Source: Pseudomonadota bacterium
GTDB taxonomy: Bacteria; Desulfobacterota; Binatia; Binatales; Binataceae
Assembly: GCA_021325355.1 (NCBI GenBank)
Contig: JAJPHI010000024.1
Span: 36,821-100,820, forward strand
DNA: 64,000 bases
Direction of reading: 5' to 3'
Part shown: one piece after another, positions 54,076 through 63,387 of the stretch
Numbering within the stretch: position 1 is the stretch's first letter
Layout: every line of letters begins with the position of its first letter
Program-made: the position numbers and the translations under genes
Notes under the pieces: model-generated
Told to the model about the DNA's origin: nothing
Seen by the model: the letters and a program-made list of their open reading frames with translations, nothing else
Database searches by the model: none

Positions 54076-54714
54076 ATGGCTGACGCGGACCGACCCCGGG
54101 TTGCGCTGCTGTTTCCGGATCAGCATCCGGCGGCGGCCGCCGTATTGGCGCGGGCATTCGTCGACGATCCCCTTATCCGTGCGCTGATGCCGCCCGGTGA
54201 ATCGCTCGATACCGTGCGTCGCATGACCGGACTGTTCGGCGTGATTCTGCGCGGCCATCGCGGCAGCGGGCAGCCGACTCTCGGCATCATCAATGACGGT
54301 CAGGTTGCCGCGGCCGCGATAGTTGAACAGGTCGCCCGTCCGCAAGCTGCGGCCAGCGTGGTCCTTCACGGCCTGCCGCTCGTGCCCGAGTTGCTGCGTG
54401 CGCTCGGATGGAACGGTTTCATGCGCGCGCTCTCGCTCCTCGATACATTGACCCGCAACCGTCCTCCCGAGCCCCATATCTATTTGAACATCCTTGGCGT
54501 CGAGCCGGTTCTGCAACGGCGCCATTTCGGTTCAGCGATTCTCGACTTTTTGCGGGAGCAGGCGCTGCTGCGCGGCGAATTCGCCGGCGTCTATCTGGAG
54601 ACCGCGACTGAAGCCAATGTCGCGTACTACAGCCGCTTCGGCTATCGCGTCTTGAGCGAGATTTATCCGCTCGGCGTGCGCGTCTGGCGAATGCTTCAGC
54701 CGCGTTCGCTGTGA
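54076..54714 (+). CDS. GNAT-family N-acetyltransferase
   Basis: A 212-residue acetyltransferase-fold protein. It has F-V-D-D-P-L-I-R-A-L-M-P early, L-N-I-L-G-V-E-P-x-x-Q-R-R-H-F-G as the acetyl-CoA-binding motif A, and V-Y-L-E-T-A-T-E-A-N-V-A-Y-Y-S-R-F-G-Y as the last motif. The acceptor is unknown. It begins 10 bases after ribF and is probably cotranscribed. Confidence 0.85.
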   Translation: MADADRPRVALLFPDQHPAAAAVLARAFVDDPLIRALMPPGESLDTVRRMTGLFGVILRGHRGSGQPTLGIINDGQVAAAAIVEQVARPQAAASVVLHGLPLVPELLRALGWNGFMRALSLLDTLTRNRPPEPHIYLNILGVEPVLQRRHFGSAILDFLREQALLRGEFAGVYLETATEANVAYYSRFGYRVLSEIYPLGVRVWRMLQPRSL

Positions 54715-54829
54715 GTTGATCCACATGCGGGTAACGGACGAACCGGCCCCGCCTGCCGGATGCTGAGCATTGCAGCGGGCTTCCACCGAACAGCCAAATG
54801 CGCCATCGTGGACGGTAAATAGCCGGCCG

Positions 54830-55519
54830 GTGATTGAATTTCACGTCATTACGCTGTTTCCCGCGATGTTCGCGGCGCTCGAGCATGGCCTTGTCGGCCG
54901 CGCACGCGCGCGCGGCCTGATCACGATCACGACCCACGATCTGCGTGAGTACGGCCTCGGCGCCTATCGCCAGGTTGACGACACTCCTTACGGCGGCGGC
55001 AGCGGGATGGTGATGCGGCCCGAGCCAATCGCGGCAGCCCTCGACGCCGTGCGCGCCGGCAATCGCGATCTTTGCGCGCTCCTCATGACTCCCCAGGGTG
55101 AACCGCTGACCCAGACCATCGTGCGTGAGCTCGCCGGCCATCACGGACTGATCCTGATCGCCGGACGTTACGAAGGTTTTGATGAACGGGTCCGCAGCCT
55201 GGTCGATCGCGAAATCTCGATCGGCGACTACGTGCTGAGCGGCGGCGAACTGCCGGCCATGGTAGTGGTCGAAGCGGTGGCGCGTCTGCTCCCGGGTGTG
55301 CTCGGCAATCCGCAGTCGCTGACCGAAGAATCGTTCGCCGATGCGACGCTCCTCGAATACCCGCAGTACACGCGTCCGGAGGAATTTCGCGGGATGCGCG
55401 TACCGGAAGTGCTCCTCAGCGGCGATCACGGCAGAATCCGGCGATGGCGCGAGGAGCAGGCCCGGCGGCGCACCGCCACGCGCCGCCCCGACCTCAGCGC
55501 CCGCCGTGAGAAATCCTGA
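54830..55519 (+). CDS. trmD: tRNA (guanine-37-N1)-methyltransferase
   Basis: TrmD methylates G37 next to the anticodon and prevents frameshifting. It has the SPOUT trefoil-knot sequences [26 protein letters not shown] and the C-terminal [20 protein letters not shown]. The GTG at 54830 begins [10 protein letters not shown]; the in-frame ATG at 54770 would add a non-conserved leader. The usual partners rpsP, rimM and rplS are not beside it. Its stop overlaps the next ATG by one base. Confidence 0.95.
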   Translation: MIEFHVITLFPAMFAALEHGLVGRARARGLITITTHDLREYGLGAYRQVDDTPYGGGSGMVMRPEPIAAALDAVRAGNRDLCALLMTPQGEPLTQTIVRELAGHHGLILIAGRYEGFDERVRSLVDREISIGDYVLSGGELPAMVVVEAVARLLPGVLGNPQSLTEESFADATLLEYPQYTRPEEFRGMRVPEVLLSGDHGRIRRWREEQARRRTATRRPDLSARREKS

Positions 55520-56076
55520 TGGCCGACCTTTTCGTCGCGTTAATCCACTACCCGGTGCTCGATCGCAACGGCCGCACCATCACTTCGATGATCACCAGTC
55601 TCGATCTGCACGATATCGCACGCTCGGCCCGCACCTACGACGTGCGCGCGTTTTATGTAATCCATCCGCTCGCCGAACAACGCGACTTTGCCGTCAAAGT
55701 TATCAATCATTGGCGCTTCGACCATGGCCGCCTGTTCGATTCGCGTCGCCGCGAGGCCCTCGACCTGATCGAGGTGGTGGCGAATCTCGACGATGCCGCG
55801 GCCGCCGCGCAAACTCTCAGCGGTGCCGCGCCACGACTCGCCTACACCTCGGCGCGCGCGCAAAACGGCATCGACTTCGCGACGTTACGCGCGCAACTCA
55901 ACCTCGAAGCGGCCGCGCCGGTGATGCTGATGCTCGGAACCGGCTTCGGCCTCGCGCCCCCGATGCGCGATCGCGCTGACTTAATCCTCGCGCCGATTAA
56001 CGGCCCCGGAGCTTATAATCATCTTTCCGTGCGCGCCGCTGCCGCGATCATGCTGGATCGCCTGCGCGGCCGTTGA
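55519..56076 (+). CDS. SPOUT-type RNA methyltransferase (Methyltrn_RNA_4 family)
   Basis: A 185-residue protein with L-I-H-Y-P-V-L-D-R-N-G at the start, D-L-H-D-I-A-R-S-A-R-T-Y in the first helix and the knot region M-L-G-T-G-F-G-L-A-P and L-S-V-R-A-A-A-A-I-M. It matches the small family found fused to or next to TrmD in Deltaproteobacteria and relatives, with no confirmed target. It is coupled to trmD by a TGATG overlap. Confidence 0.85.
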   Translation: MADLFVALIHYPVLDRNGRTITSMITSLDLHDIARSARTYDVRAFYVIHPLAEQRDFAVKVINHWRFDHGRLFDSRRREALDLIEVVANLDDAAAAAQTLSGAAPRLAYTSARAQNGIDFATLRAQLNLEAAAPVMLMLGTGFGLAPPMRDRADLILAPINGPGAYNHLSVRAAAAIMLDRLRGR

Positions 56077-56150
56077 CCAACTCCGGCGTCCGGTCGTGCC
56101 TGCCCACATCCATACCGCCGACCGTTAAAGCATACTTCCTTGCATGGTCC

Positions 56151-56167
56151 GCAAAGTAGTACTTTGC
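56151..56167. repeat. 17-base perfect palindrome
   Basis: GCAAAGTA and TACTTTGC flank a single central G. It lies between the convergent SPOUT methyltransferase and phosphoketolase genes, 24 bases from the phosphoketolase stop. It is AT-richer than its surroundings and has no loop long enough for an RNA hairpin of normal type, so a protein-binding site is more likely. Confidence 0.5.
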
Positions 56168-56190
56168 TGCATTGAATGAAGCCGTCCGCG

Positions 56191-58599
56191 CTACAGATTG
56201 TCGGCTGAGGTATCCCGCGGGCGAGCGTCCTTCGGCACTCCCGCCCCGCGCCATCGCCAATCACGTATCTCCGGCATGTCGTCGCCGTATCTTCTGATGT
56301 ACTGCTTATGCTCGATCAGCCGATCGCGCATCGCCTGCCTCGTATAGGCCGCCCGCCCGGCCAGGTTGGGCACCCGGTCAATCACGTCGTTGACTAATGA
56401 AAAGCGGTCCATCCGATTAAGCACTACCATATCAAAAGGCGTGGTGGTGGTGCCTTCTTCAATGTATCCGCGCACGTGCAGGTTATCATGGCCCGCGCGT
56501 CGATAGGTCAGACGATGGATCAACCACGGATAGCCGTGAAACGCAAAAATAATCGGTTTGTCCGTCGTAAACAACGCGTTGAACTCGCTGTCCGAGAGAC
56601 CATGCGGATGCTCGTTTGACGGCTGTAGCGTCATCAGATCGACGATATTCACCACGCGCACCCTGAGCTCCGGCAGGTATGTGCGCAGCAAATCAACCGC
56701 CGCGAGCGTTTCCAACGTGGGAACATCGCCGCAGCAGGCCATCACCACGTCCGGTTCGCCACCCCGGTCGTTGGAAGCCCACTCCCAGATACTGACTCCC
56801 CGCGTGCAGTGCTTGATCGCCTCATCCATCGTCAGCCACTGCGGCGCCGGCTGCTTACCGGCGACAATAACGTTGATATAGTTTCGGCTGCGCAAACAAT
56901 GATCGGTCACCGACAATAGACAGTTCGCATCGGGAGGCAGATAAATTCGTACGATATCCGCCTTCTTGTTGACCACCAAATCGATAAATCCCGGGTCCTG
57001 ATGCGAAAAGCCGTTGTGATCCTGACGCCAGACATGTGAACTCAAAAGGTAATTCAGTGAGGCAATCGGCCGCCGCCATGGTATCTGCTTGCAGACCTTC
57101 AGCCACTTGGCATGCTGGTTGACCATGGAATCGACGATGTGAATAAACGCCTCATAACAACTGAAAAAGCCGTGACGGCCGGTCAGCAGGTAACCTTCGA
57201 GCCAGCCCTGACACTGATGCTCACTGAGGACTTCCAGCACGCGGCCGTCGGGTGACAGGCGATCGTCATCCGGCAGAATCTCGGCAACATAGGCGCGGTT
57301 GGTTACTTCAAGTATATCCTGCCATCGATTCGAGTTGTTTTCGTCGGGACTGAAAATACGGAAGTTGCTGTGCGCCAGATTCAACTTCATCACATCGCGG
57401 AGAAACCTGCCCTGCACCTCGGTGCCCTCGACGAAAACCGCGCCCGCCGCCGGCACCGCGATCGCGTAGTCGCGAAAGTCCGGCAGTTGCAGGTCACGCA
57501 ACAGCAACCCGCCGTTCGCGTGCGGATTAGCGCTCATCCGGCGAGGGCCCGCCGGCGCAAGCGCCGCCAGCTCCGACTGAAAGGTTCCATTCGCGTCGAA
57601 CAGTTCCTCCGGCCGATAGCTCTTCATCCACGCTTCCAGCAGCCTGATGTGCTCAGGCTTGTCCATGTCGCTGATCGGCACCTGATGGCTGCGCCAGTAA
57701 TCTTCCGTTTTCCGGCCGTCCACCTCCTTCGGGCCGGTCCAGCCTTTGGGCGAGCGCAGAATGATCATCGGCCACGTCGGGCGGCCGCTGAAGCCCTTCG
57801 TCCGCGCCTGCCTCTGGATCGCGCGAATTTCGGAAACGACCGCATCAAGCGTAGCCGCCATCGCCTGATGCATCTTGAGCGGCTCATGACCTTCGACGAA
57901 GTAGGGCTTATACCCATAGCCCTCAAACAGCTTTTGCAGCTCGTCGTGAGGAATGCGGGCAAGGAAGCAGGGGTTGGCGATCTTGTAACCGTTCAGATGC
58001 AGAATCGGCAGAACGCAGCCGTCCCGCACAGGATTCAGAAATTTATTGCCATGCCATCCCGTGGCCGCCGGACCGGTTTCCGCTTCGCCATCGCCGACCA
58101 CGCAGGCAACGATCAGCTCAGGATTGTCGAATGCCGCGCCGTAAGCATGAGATAGCGCATAGCCCAGTTCGCCGCCTTCGTGAATCGAGCCCGGAGTCTC
58201 GGGCGAGACGTGGCTCGGGATGCCGCCGGGGAAGCTGAAGCGCATGAACAGCCGGCGCATCCCCTCTTCGTCCTGAGAAACCTCAGGGTAAACCTCGCTG
58301 TAGGTACCTTCGAGATAGGCTTGAGCGACCAGCGCCGGACCGCCGTGTCCCGGACCGATGACATATATCATGTCGAGGTCGTGGCTTTTGATGATCCGGT
58401 TAAGATGCACATAGAGAAAGTTGAGTCCGGGCGTCGTTCCCCAATGGCCCAGCAGTCGCGGTTTGATTTGCTCGCGCTGCAAAGGGGTTTTGAGTAACGG
58501 ATTTGCCATCAGATAAATCTGACCAACTGACAGATAGTTCGCTGCACGCCAATAGGCGTCCATCTGATACAACAAACGTTCATTAAGCTCGGCTGCCAT
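56191..58599 (-). CDS. xfp: Xylulose-5-phosphate/fructose-6-phosphate phosphoketolase
   Basis: A thiamine-diphosphate enzyme that splits xylulose 5-phosphate (and often fructose 6-phosphate) with phosphate to acetyl phosphate. The 802-residue protein has [11 protein letters not shown] near residue 51, G-P-G-H-G-G-P-A and the TPP-binding motif [10 protein letters not shown]. It also has G-Y-R-x-F-x-E-type sequences in the second half (H-Q-D-P-G-F-I-D) and the family C-terminal W-R-W. It allows a bypass of lower glycolysis with no ATP cost. It lies 118 bases downstream of ACR3 in the same direction. Confidence 0.95.
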   Translation of the reverse strand: MAAELNERLLYQMDAYWRAANYLSVGQIYLMANPLLKTPLQREQIKPRLLGHWGTTPGLNFLYVHLNRIIKSHDLDMIYVIGPGHGGPALVAQAYLEGTYSEVYPEVSQDEEGMRRLFMRFSFPGGIPSHVSPETPGSIHEGGELGYALSHAYGAAFDNPELIVACVVGDGEAETGPAATGWHGNKFLNPVRDGCVLPILHLNGYKIANPCFLARIPHDELQKLFEGYGYKPYFVEGHEPLKMHQAMAATLDAVVSEIRAIQRQARTKGFSGRPTWPMIILRSPKGWTGPKEVDGRKTEDYWRSHQVPISDMDKPEHIRLLEAWMKSYRPEELFDANGTFQSELAALAPAGPRRMSANPHANGGLLLRDLQLPDFRDYAIAVPAAGAVFVEGTEVQGRFLRDVMKLNLAHSNFRIFSPDENNSNRWQDILEVTNRAYVAEILPDDDRLSPDGRVLEVLSEHQCQGWLEGYLLTGRHGFFSCYEAFIHIVDSMVNQHAKWLKVCKQIPWRRPIASLNYLLSSHVWRQDHNGFSHQDPGFIDLVVNKKADIVRIYLPPDANCLLSVTDHCLRSRNYINVIVAGKQPAPQWLTMDEAIKHCTRGVSIWEWASNDRGGEPDVVMACCGDVPTLETLAAVDLLRTYLPELRVRVVNIVDLMTLQPSNEHPHGLSDSEFNALFTTDKPIIFAFHGYPWLIHRLTYRRAGHDNLHVRGYIEEGTTTTPFDMVVLNRMDRFSLVNDVIDRVPNLAGRAAYTRQAMRDRLIEHKQYIRRYGDDMPEIRDWRWRGAGVPKDARPRDTSADNL

Positions 58600-58717
58600 T
58601 CCCGTTCACCGCCGGCGACAAACCTGAGTGGATAATCTATCATGGCCGGCGACGACGATAGGAGGGGCGGGAAAGATGCCTTCCGTCAGTCGTTATCGCG
58701 GGGCGAGCTCTGACGCG

Positions 58718-59803
58718 TCAAAAGAGCGCCCGGCGCGCCCAGCGTGAGACCTCGACCAACCCGATCATGACCGGCACCTCGATCAGCGGCCCGATAACGG
58801 CGGCAAAAGCCGCGCCGCTATCAATTCCGAAAGTTGCCACCGCAACCGCGATTGCCAACTCGAAATTGTTGGACGCCGCGGTGAAGGAAAGCGTCGCGCA
58901 CTGCGGGTAACTGGCGCCCACGCGGCGGCTCAGCACGAACGAAACCGCAAACATGATCGCGAAATACAGTAACAGTGGAACCGCGACACGCACGACGTCG
59001 AAGGGCAGGCGCACGATCGCGGCCCCCTTGATCGAGAACATCACGACGATCGTAAACAGCAGGAACGTGAGAGTAAGCGGACTAATGCGCGGAATGAAAC
59101 GCTGCCGATACCAGGTCCTGCCCCGGGTTCTCGTCAGGACGCCCCAGCTCATGAAACCGGCGACGAAGGGAATGCCCAGATAGATAGCGACGCTTTCCGC
59201 GATCTGACCAATCGTGACATGCACAATAGCGCCGCCGAGGCCAAGTCGGCGCGGCAACACCGTGATAAACACATAGGCGTAGAGCGAAAAGAACAGCACC
59301 TGAAAAATCGAATTGAAGGCAACGAGGCCGGCGCAATAGTCCGGGTCGCCGGCCGCCAGGTCGTTCCATACGATGACCATCGCGATACAGCGCGCGAGGC
59401 CGATCAGAATGAGACCGACCATGTATTCGGGACGATCACGCAAAAAGGCAACGGCGAGAGCGAACATCAGTACGGGTCCGATGATCCAGTTCTGCACCAT
59501 CGACAAAGTGAGTATCTTCAGATCACGGAAGACGTCACCAAGCTCGTCGTAGTTTACCTTCGCGAGCGGCGGATACATCATGAGAATCAGTCCAAGCGCG
59601 ATCGGTATCGAGGTCGTCCCTGCACTCATGCGGTCGAAGATTGTTTTGACTTCCGGAAATGCCGCACCGAGCGCCACGCCCGCGACCATCGCCAGAAAGA
59701 TCCAAAGGGTAAGGAACCGGTCGAGAAAGGAGAGCCGGCGCAGGACCGATTCCTGTCCCACCGTCATGGTCGCGCTGATGCCAGTTGAAGCCGTGTTTGC
59801 CAT
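58718..59803 (-). CDS. acr3: ACR3-family arsenite efflux permease
   Basis: A 361-residue permease with ten helices that exports arsenite. Signatures are [17 protein letters not shown], the [13 protein letters not shown] segment with the essential Cys, and [14 protein letters not shown] with G-P-L-I-E-V-P-V. No arsR, arsC or arsM is next to it, so regulation is not visible. It marks the left edge of the atypical right-hand region. Confidence 0.95.
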   Translation of the reverse strand: MANTASTGISATMTVGQESVLRRLSFLDRFLTLWIFLAMVAGVALGAAFPEVKTIFDRMSAGTTSIPIALGLILMMYPPLAKVNYDELGDVFRDLKILTLSMVQNWIIGPVLMFALAVAFLRDRPEYMVGLILIGLARCIAMVIVWNDLAAGDPDYCAGLVAFNSIFQVLFFSLYAYVFITVLPRRLGLGGAIVHVTIGQIAESVAIYLGIPFVAGFMSWGVLTRTRGRTWYRQRFIPRISPLTLTFLLFTIVVMFSIKGAAIVRLPFDVVRVAVPLLLYFAIMFAVSFVLSRRVGASYPQCATLSFTAASNNFELAIAVAVATFGIDSGAAFAAVIGPLIEVPVMIGLVEVSRWARRALF

Positions 59804-60358
59804 TGCGTGGACCCGTAATCAAACCTCACGTTCGACCCTATGTTTTGGAAAACGAATCGCGAACTCCCTTATCTCGAAGCTGCGCTCAGGCACCTTTTTG
59901 CCCGGATTGGTCCGCCGCCAGAAATTGGTACCGCGCACTTTATCATTCGACCATACTGGCTGAAGGCCGCCGACGCCGAAAGCCAGCGCCGCTCATTTCG
60001 CTAAAGACGTCACCGGCTGGCTCCTGACGTTGAGTTATGCGGTATTTCGCTGATGGTCCAGGCGCCTGCGGTTCTGCATCCTGCCGTCGACGAAGAATCG
60101 CACGCGCTTTATGCTCCATAATCCCGGTGGCTCAATCGCGGCAACGCTCCCGCTTCCCGGCGAATCCGTCTTGCGAGGCGCGGCGCCTGCGCTATCGCGC
60201 TCCACCGTTGCGTCTCCTGGCGCGATTTGATCGATACCGAACCCGGCAAGGGCCTGACCGCGGAAACCGACATCGCAATTCCGAACGTGTGCGCGATGCA
60301 GCTAACGTTCGGTTCGACGCCTGCTGATTTTGATCAGCAGGTCCCTGGGAGCGCCGGA
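59804..60358. other. Non-coding or eroded stretch
   Basis: About 550 bases after the ACR3 start with no supportable gene on either strand. Open frames here are short and lack ribosome sites. Composition and codon pattern differ from the flanking genes to the left. It probably marks the boundary between chromosomal backbone and the atypical right-hand region. Confidence 0.5.
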
Positions 60359-60569
60359 TCAACAGGTCTGGTTCGCATACGGACACAGTATGGATACCTT
60401 CCGGCCGATTTCGACGCGCGGCGGACCTTCTCGGAAATGATGCCTTCGGGCAATAGTGCGCTCTGAAACTCCTAGCGCTTGCGCCAATTCCTTCGGTGTC
60501 AAAATAACCGGCGAGAATTGCTCGCACCTCTTCGGTCTGTTTCCTGTCGGGATTCTCCAGTTCGGGCAT
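60359..60569 (-). pseudogene. Frameshifted helix-turn-helix DNA-binding gene
   Basis: The ATG at 60569 has an excellent AAGGAGG upstream and reads M-P-E-L-E-N-P-D-R-K-Q-T-E-E-V-R-A-I-L-A-G-Y in small steps, then loses sense. The continuation I-L-T-P-K-E-L-A-Q-A-L-G-V-S-E-R-T and R-E-G-P-P-R-V-E-I-G-R-K-V is in another frame and ends at 60359. Joining the two at a T4 run (about 60501-60506 on this strand) gives a normal small HTH protein, so one or two bases appear lost or gained. Family: excisionase or phage-like HTH regulators. Either a true pseudogene or a homopolymer sequencing error. Confidence 0.7.
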
Positions 60570-60832
60570 TGGAATGTGCCTCCTTGTTGAAATGAAGGGA
60601 CCTCCCACGTCCAGCCCACAAACCGCTTTGTCCGACGCTATGGAGTGCAACGTGAGTGCCTGCCTATGTCCTCGGATGTCCTGCGAGCACACGGGCCAAA
60701 GTTTCCGAAGAGCCTGGCCTGCGCGTCGCGAAGTGTGCATGTACAAAATCGGCACGCACGTATATGCTATTCACTGTCACCGGCAACCGCTGGGTCGAGC
60801 ACAGTTACAAACACGGGACCGTAAGATCGAAA

Positions 60833-61492
60833 ATGTCCGGGCTAAAGGGCGAGACTGGAAAACAGAGCGGCGGCGGATCTGCTTCCTGTCTTCGATCTCT
60901 GAGTGGCAGGAAGTTACCTAGACCATCAACGCTGCGGCAGGTCGTACAGTCTTATAGGCGAGACCATCAAATCGAGCTGGGCAATGACTTGCGCTTTTAT
61001 GGAAGGCGGACCCGAAGTGTTGAAGAGGCGATACTCTTGGCTGTGTCGTCAACCGATAGATGCGGTAGAAGGCACGCGCATCAGCGCAGAATACCGAAGG
61101 AGGCTCTAAGGCTGGCTGCGGCCAGGCTGGTCCGAGGTGCTAGCGCGCTCACTAGCTCGCGCAGTTTTGCCGATCTGCTTCAGGTCATACAACAAATCGC
61201 TGGAGCGGTGCGTGGAATCGGGCCTCTGGCGCAATATGACTTTGCGCTACGAATCGGCGCTCGGCTCGGACGCAAGCCGGAACGAGTTTACCTGCACGCT
61301 GGCACCCGCAAGGGTGCTGCGGCAGTTGGCCTTCCCACAGCAGGGCGCATGGCGATCGAGATGCATGAACTACCTCGGGCATTTCAAAGCCTCACGCCTT
61401 GGGAAGCGGAGGACGCGCTCTGCATCTTCAAAGATGAAATACGGCGGATACAATCGGTGGATCGCTCCGGGCCTCGCGATCGAAGGGGTTAG
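60833..61492 (+). CDS. Uncharacterised protein with a helix-hairpin-helix-like motif
   Basis: A 219-residue protein. The first about 35 residues are low-complexity; from S-T-L-R-Q-V-V-Q-S-Y-R-R-D-H onward it looks like a folded helical protein. Features: L-R-F-Y-G-R-R, a basic G-R-R-H-A-H-Q-R-R-I-P stretch, and R-G-I-G-P-L-A-Q-Y-D-F-A-L-R-I-G (about 126-142), like a helix-hairpin-helix that contacts DNA backbone. P-E-R-V-Y-L-H-A-G-T-R follows and an E-D-A-L-C-I-F-K-D-E end. I have the impression of similar orphan proteins in other bacteria but know no function. The ATG at 60833 is the only in-frame start near the folded part. Codon use is less GC-rich than the backbone. Confidence 0.6.
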   Translation: MSGLKGETGKQSGGGSASCLRSLSGRKLPRPSTLRQVVQSYRRDHQIELGNDLRFYGRRTRSVEEAILLAVSSTDRCGRRHAHQRRIPKEALRLAAARLVRGASALTSSRSFADLLQVIQQIAGAVRGIGPLAQYDFALRIGARLGRKPERVYLHAGTRKGAAAVGLPTAGRMAIEMHELPRAFQSLTPWEAEDALCIFKDEIRRIQSVDRSGPRDRRG

Positions 61493-61791
61493 GTGCGTAC
61501 GCTGTGCCGCCGATAGTGAGCGGCAACCCTCATGCGGTTACCACAGCCGGTCGTGCTGCACCACCGGCGTGTGTGGTTCTTCGATGTGTCGTAAAAGAAG
61601 GCTCTGCAGCTCGGATTCGCGCATCGTTTTACGAGTTCGAGATTCCCGTGGCACAGCAAGTCGCTCGCGGACTGGGCGATTGGAACCAGCAGCTGATCCG
61701 GCTGGTCCAGATCGAGACGCGTGACCTCGCGGAAATGTCCTGACTCTCTCGCGTGGAGCATACAGCCCGGCCACGCGGCACACCCTCCCAT
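61489..61791 (-). pseudogene. CGNR zinc-finger protein, N-terminally truncated remnant
   Basis: About 100 residues remain. The C-terminal CGNR zinc finger is complete: K-R-C-A-N-P-S-C-R-A-F-F-Y-D-T-S, then R-R-W-C-S-T-T-G-C-G-N-R, with four zinc-binding cysteines. The preceding helix L-V-P-I-A-Q-S-A-S-D-L-L is also as in the family. The N-terminal ABATE domain (about 90 residues) expected in full-length proteins of roughly 190 residues is missing: the trbF stop lies only 67 bases upstream of the ATG at 61791. It may still be translated. It overlaps the convergent HhH gene by 4 bases. Confidence 0.65.
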
Positions 61792-61858
61792 CGTCAATGC
61801 CAAGGATACCGCGATAACCGACCTCTTCGTGGTCTCTCCTCCCTCGGTGACCGGGTCT

Positions 61859-62527
61859 CTAATCCTGCTGCTCGGTCCACGTGATGTTCGTCACGTAAAA
61901 TCCGAGCGGATTGCTTACGATCGTGTCACTGTCCCGTGGCTGAAGAGTCTTTGTCTGGAGCTGTGCTTCCCAGTGCGTTGGCGAACCAGCCGCAGCCCCA
62001 TTCAGATCGCGCCGCACCTCCGTCCAGCGAACCTCGTAAATCTTCGGAGAAATCTTAAGGATCGAGTCGATCTGTACAGTGACGGTCTGCTTTTGTGCGA
62101 TCTGGAACGGGTTATGAGCAGCGTCATCCGAGTGATAGTAGTCGTCCAGAAAATGATCGGCCGCGCCTTGCGTGTGCGCTAGTAAAGCGTTGAGTGCCCG
62201 CTGCTCGACTTGAGGGTCACTCGATACCGAGCGCGCCTGGCTGATGAATGACGCCACTTCATAGCGTCCGATTAGATCGATTACGTCGGGTGGCGACGAT
62301 GCTGTAAGTGGCTGCGCCTGGGTGAGCGCGTAACCAAGCTTGTCGACTTCAACTGCATAAACGACGTAGCGAATGCGACTCGACAGCCACACCATACCTG
62401 CAGCCAAGATGATCGTAGCGAGAAGAAGTCCGCCGGCTGCGATCTGCCAGTTGCGCTTGCCGAGCACGAGATCGGCGTATCGCTCGCCCCACTCTCGCCA
62501 TCCCTGCACGTATGGATTTGCGCTCAT
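61859..62527 (-). CDS. trbF: Orphan TrbF/VirB8-like conjugal transfer protein
   Basis: A 222-residue protein with a short cytoplasmic start N-P-Y-V-Q-G-W-R-E-W-G-E-R-Y-A-D, the TrbF signature. One transmembrane helix follows (about 28-48), then Y-A-V-E-V-D-K-L-G and a periplasmic NTF2-like domain ending in F-Y-V-T-N-I-T-W. In conjugation systems it scaffolds the type IV secretion channel in the inner membrane. Length is normal for TrbF. None of the other trb/vir genes is nearby, so it is a leftover of a conjugative element. Confidence 0.85.
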   Translation of the reverse strand: MSANPYVQGWREWGERYADLVLGKRNWQIAAGGLLLATIILAAGMVWLSSRIRYVVYAVEVDKLGYALTQAQPLTASSPPDVIDLIGRYEVASFISQARSVSSDPQVEQRALNALLAHTQGAADHFLDDYYHSDDAAHNPFQIAQKQTVTVQIDSILKISPKIYEVRWTEVRRDLNGAAAGSPTHWEAQLQTKTLQPRDSDTIVSNPLGFYVTNITWTEQQD

Positions 62528-62820
62528 ATTTGGTGCCTTCCGTTGTCCCGTTCTTTATGTCGAGCGATCAGAGCACGCGCTGTGAAATCGGTGCTCCTCG
62601 GCTTGCGAGAGTCAGCAGATTGTGTGCCACGCGCAGCGCAAAGCGATATGCGCTTTGAGTTCGCGAAGTATGGTTGCCGCCGCGAGTGGCAATCAGTGTC
62701 AGAGACGCAGAGGGCGAGTGGAAGGGAAGCTCGAATGAAAGGAAGCTGCGCGTGTGGAGCGGTCGATACGAAATTGATCGCCCCGACTCGCCATCTTAGA
62801 GGAAGGTCCCGGAACGAGGC

Positions 62821-63387
62821 TCAGAGCACGTCCAGTTCTTCCGGGGACAGGCGGACAAAGTAGGCAGCAATTTTTGCCATGTCGTCCAAGAAGAGCTGAA
62901 GGCCTTCAAGGGTGAAGATCTTTTTTCCTTTCCACTCAGGCCGGGACTTCCTCAGATTCTCCGGAAAAAAAGCGTGCGCCAAACCATTGCGTAGCGAGTT
63001 CAGCCGCTCGATGTCGGCGGCAACCGATTTGGGTATTGGAGCAATCGACTTCGCGAAACGGAGCTTGGCCATCAATGGAAGCTCTTCGAGCACATGGTGA
63101 TTGAAGAGCTTGAAGCGTTTCGTCTTCCAGAGACGGATGAAGCTTCTCTTTCGACCAAAGAAGAAATGGCACAGACGCACGTTCAGATATTCATCGACAA
63201 GCGTGTATCGGGTCACGACCTCGCAAATGACAAGCTTTCTCCTCATCAACTCGAGGACTGGCGTTCGTGCGTCAGGCTCGTAGGCGGACGCCTCCTGGTA
63301 ATCGAGCTTAACGATGGAGGCTATCTGCTCGATCTCTTGGAGGAGTTGGCGTTGGTAGCGGGTCAGTTGATCACTGTTTTGTGCCAT
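62821..63387 (-). CDS. HEPN-like protein of unknown function
   Basis: A 188-residue, largely helical protein. The key motif R133-N-G-L-A-H138, within L-N-S-L-R-N-G-L-A-H-A-F-F-P, is the R-x4-H pattern of HEPN-superfamily ribonucleases, found in toxin-antitoxin, abortive infection and other defence systems. The flanking helices fit a HEPN bundle (E-V-V-T-R-Y-T-L-V-D-E-Y-L-N). No nucleotidyltransferase antitoxin of the MNT type is adjacent, and the about 290 bases between it and trbF have no supportable gene. A plain binding protein of the same fold cannot be excluded. Confidence 0.6.
   Translation of the reverse strand: MAQNSDQLTRYQRQLLQEIEQIASIVKLDYQEASAYEPDARTPVLELMRRKLVICEVVTRYTLVDEYLNVRLCHFFFGRKRSFIRLWKTKRFKLFNHHVLEELPLMAKLRFAKSIAPIPKSVAADIERLNSLRNGLAHAFFPENLRKSRPEWKGKKIFTLEGLQLFLDDMAKIAAYFVRLSPEELDVL

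Noticed and set aside
60037..60327. Possible remnant of a histidine-kinase C terminus between ACR3 and the HTH gene
   Set aside because: A few residues such as D-T-E-P-G-K-G resemble a kinase ATP lid, but the frame breaks at once on both sides and no other motif supports it.
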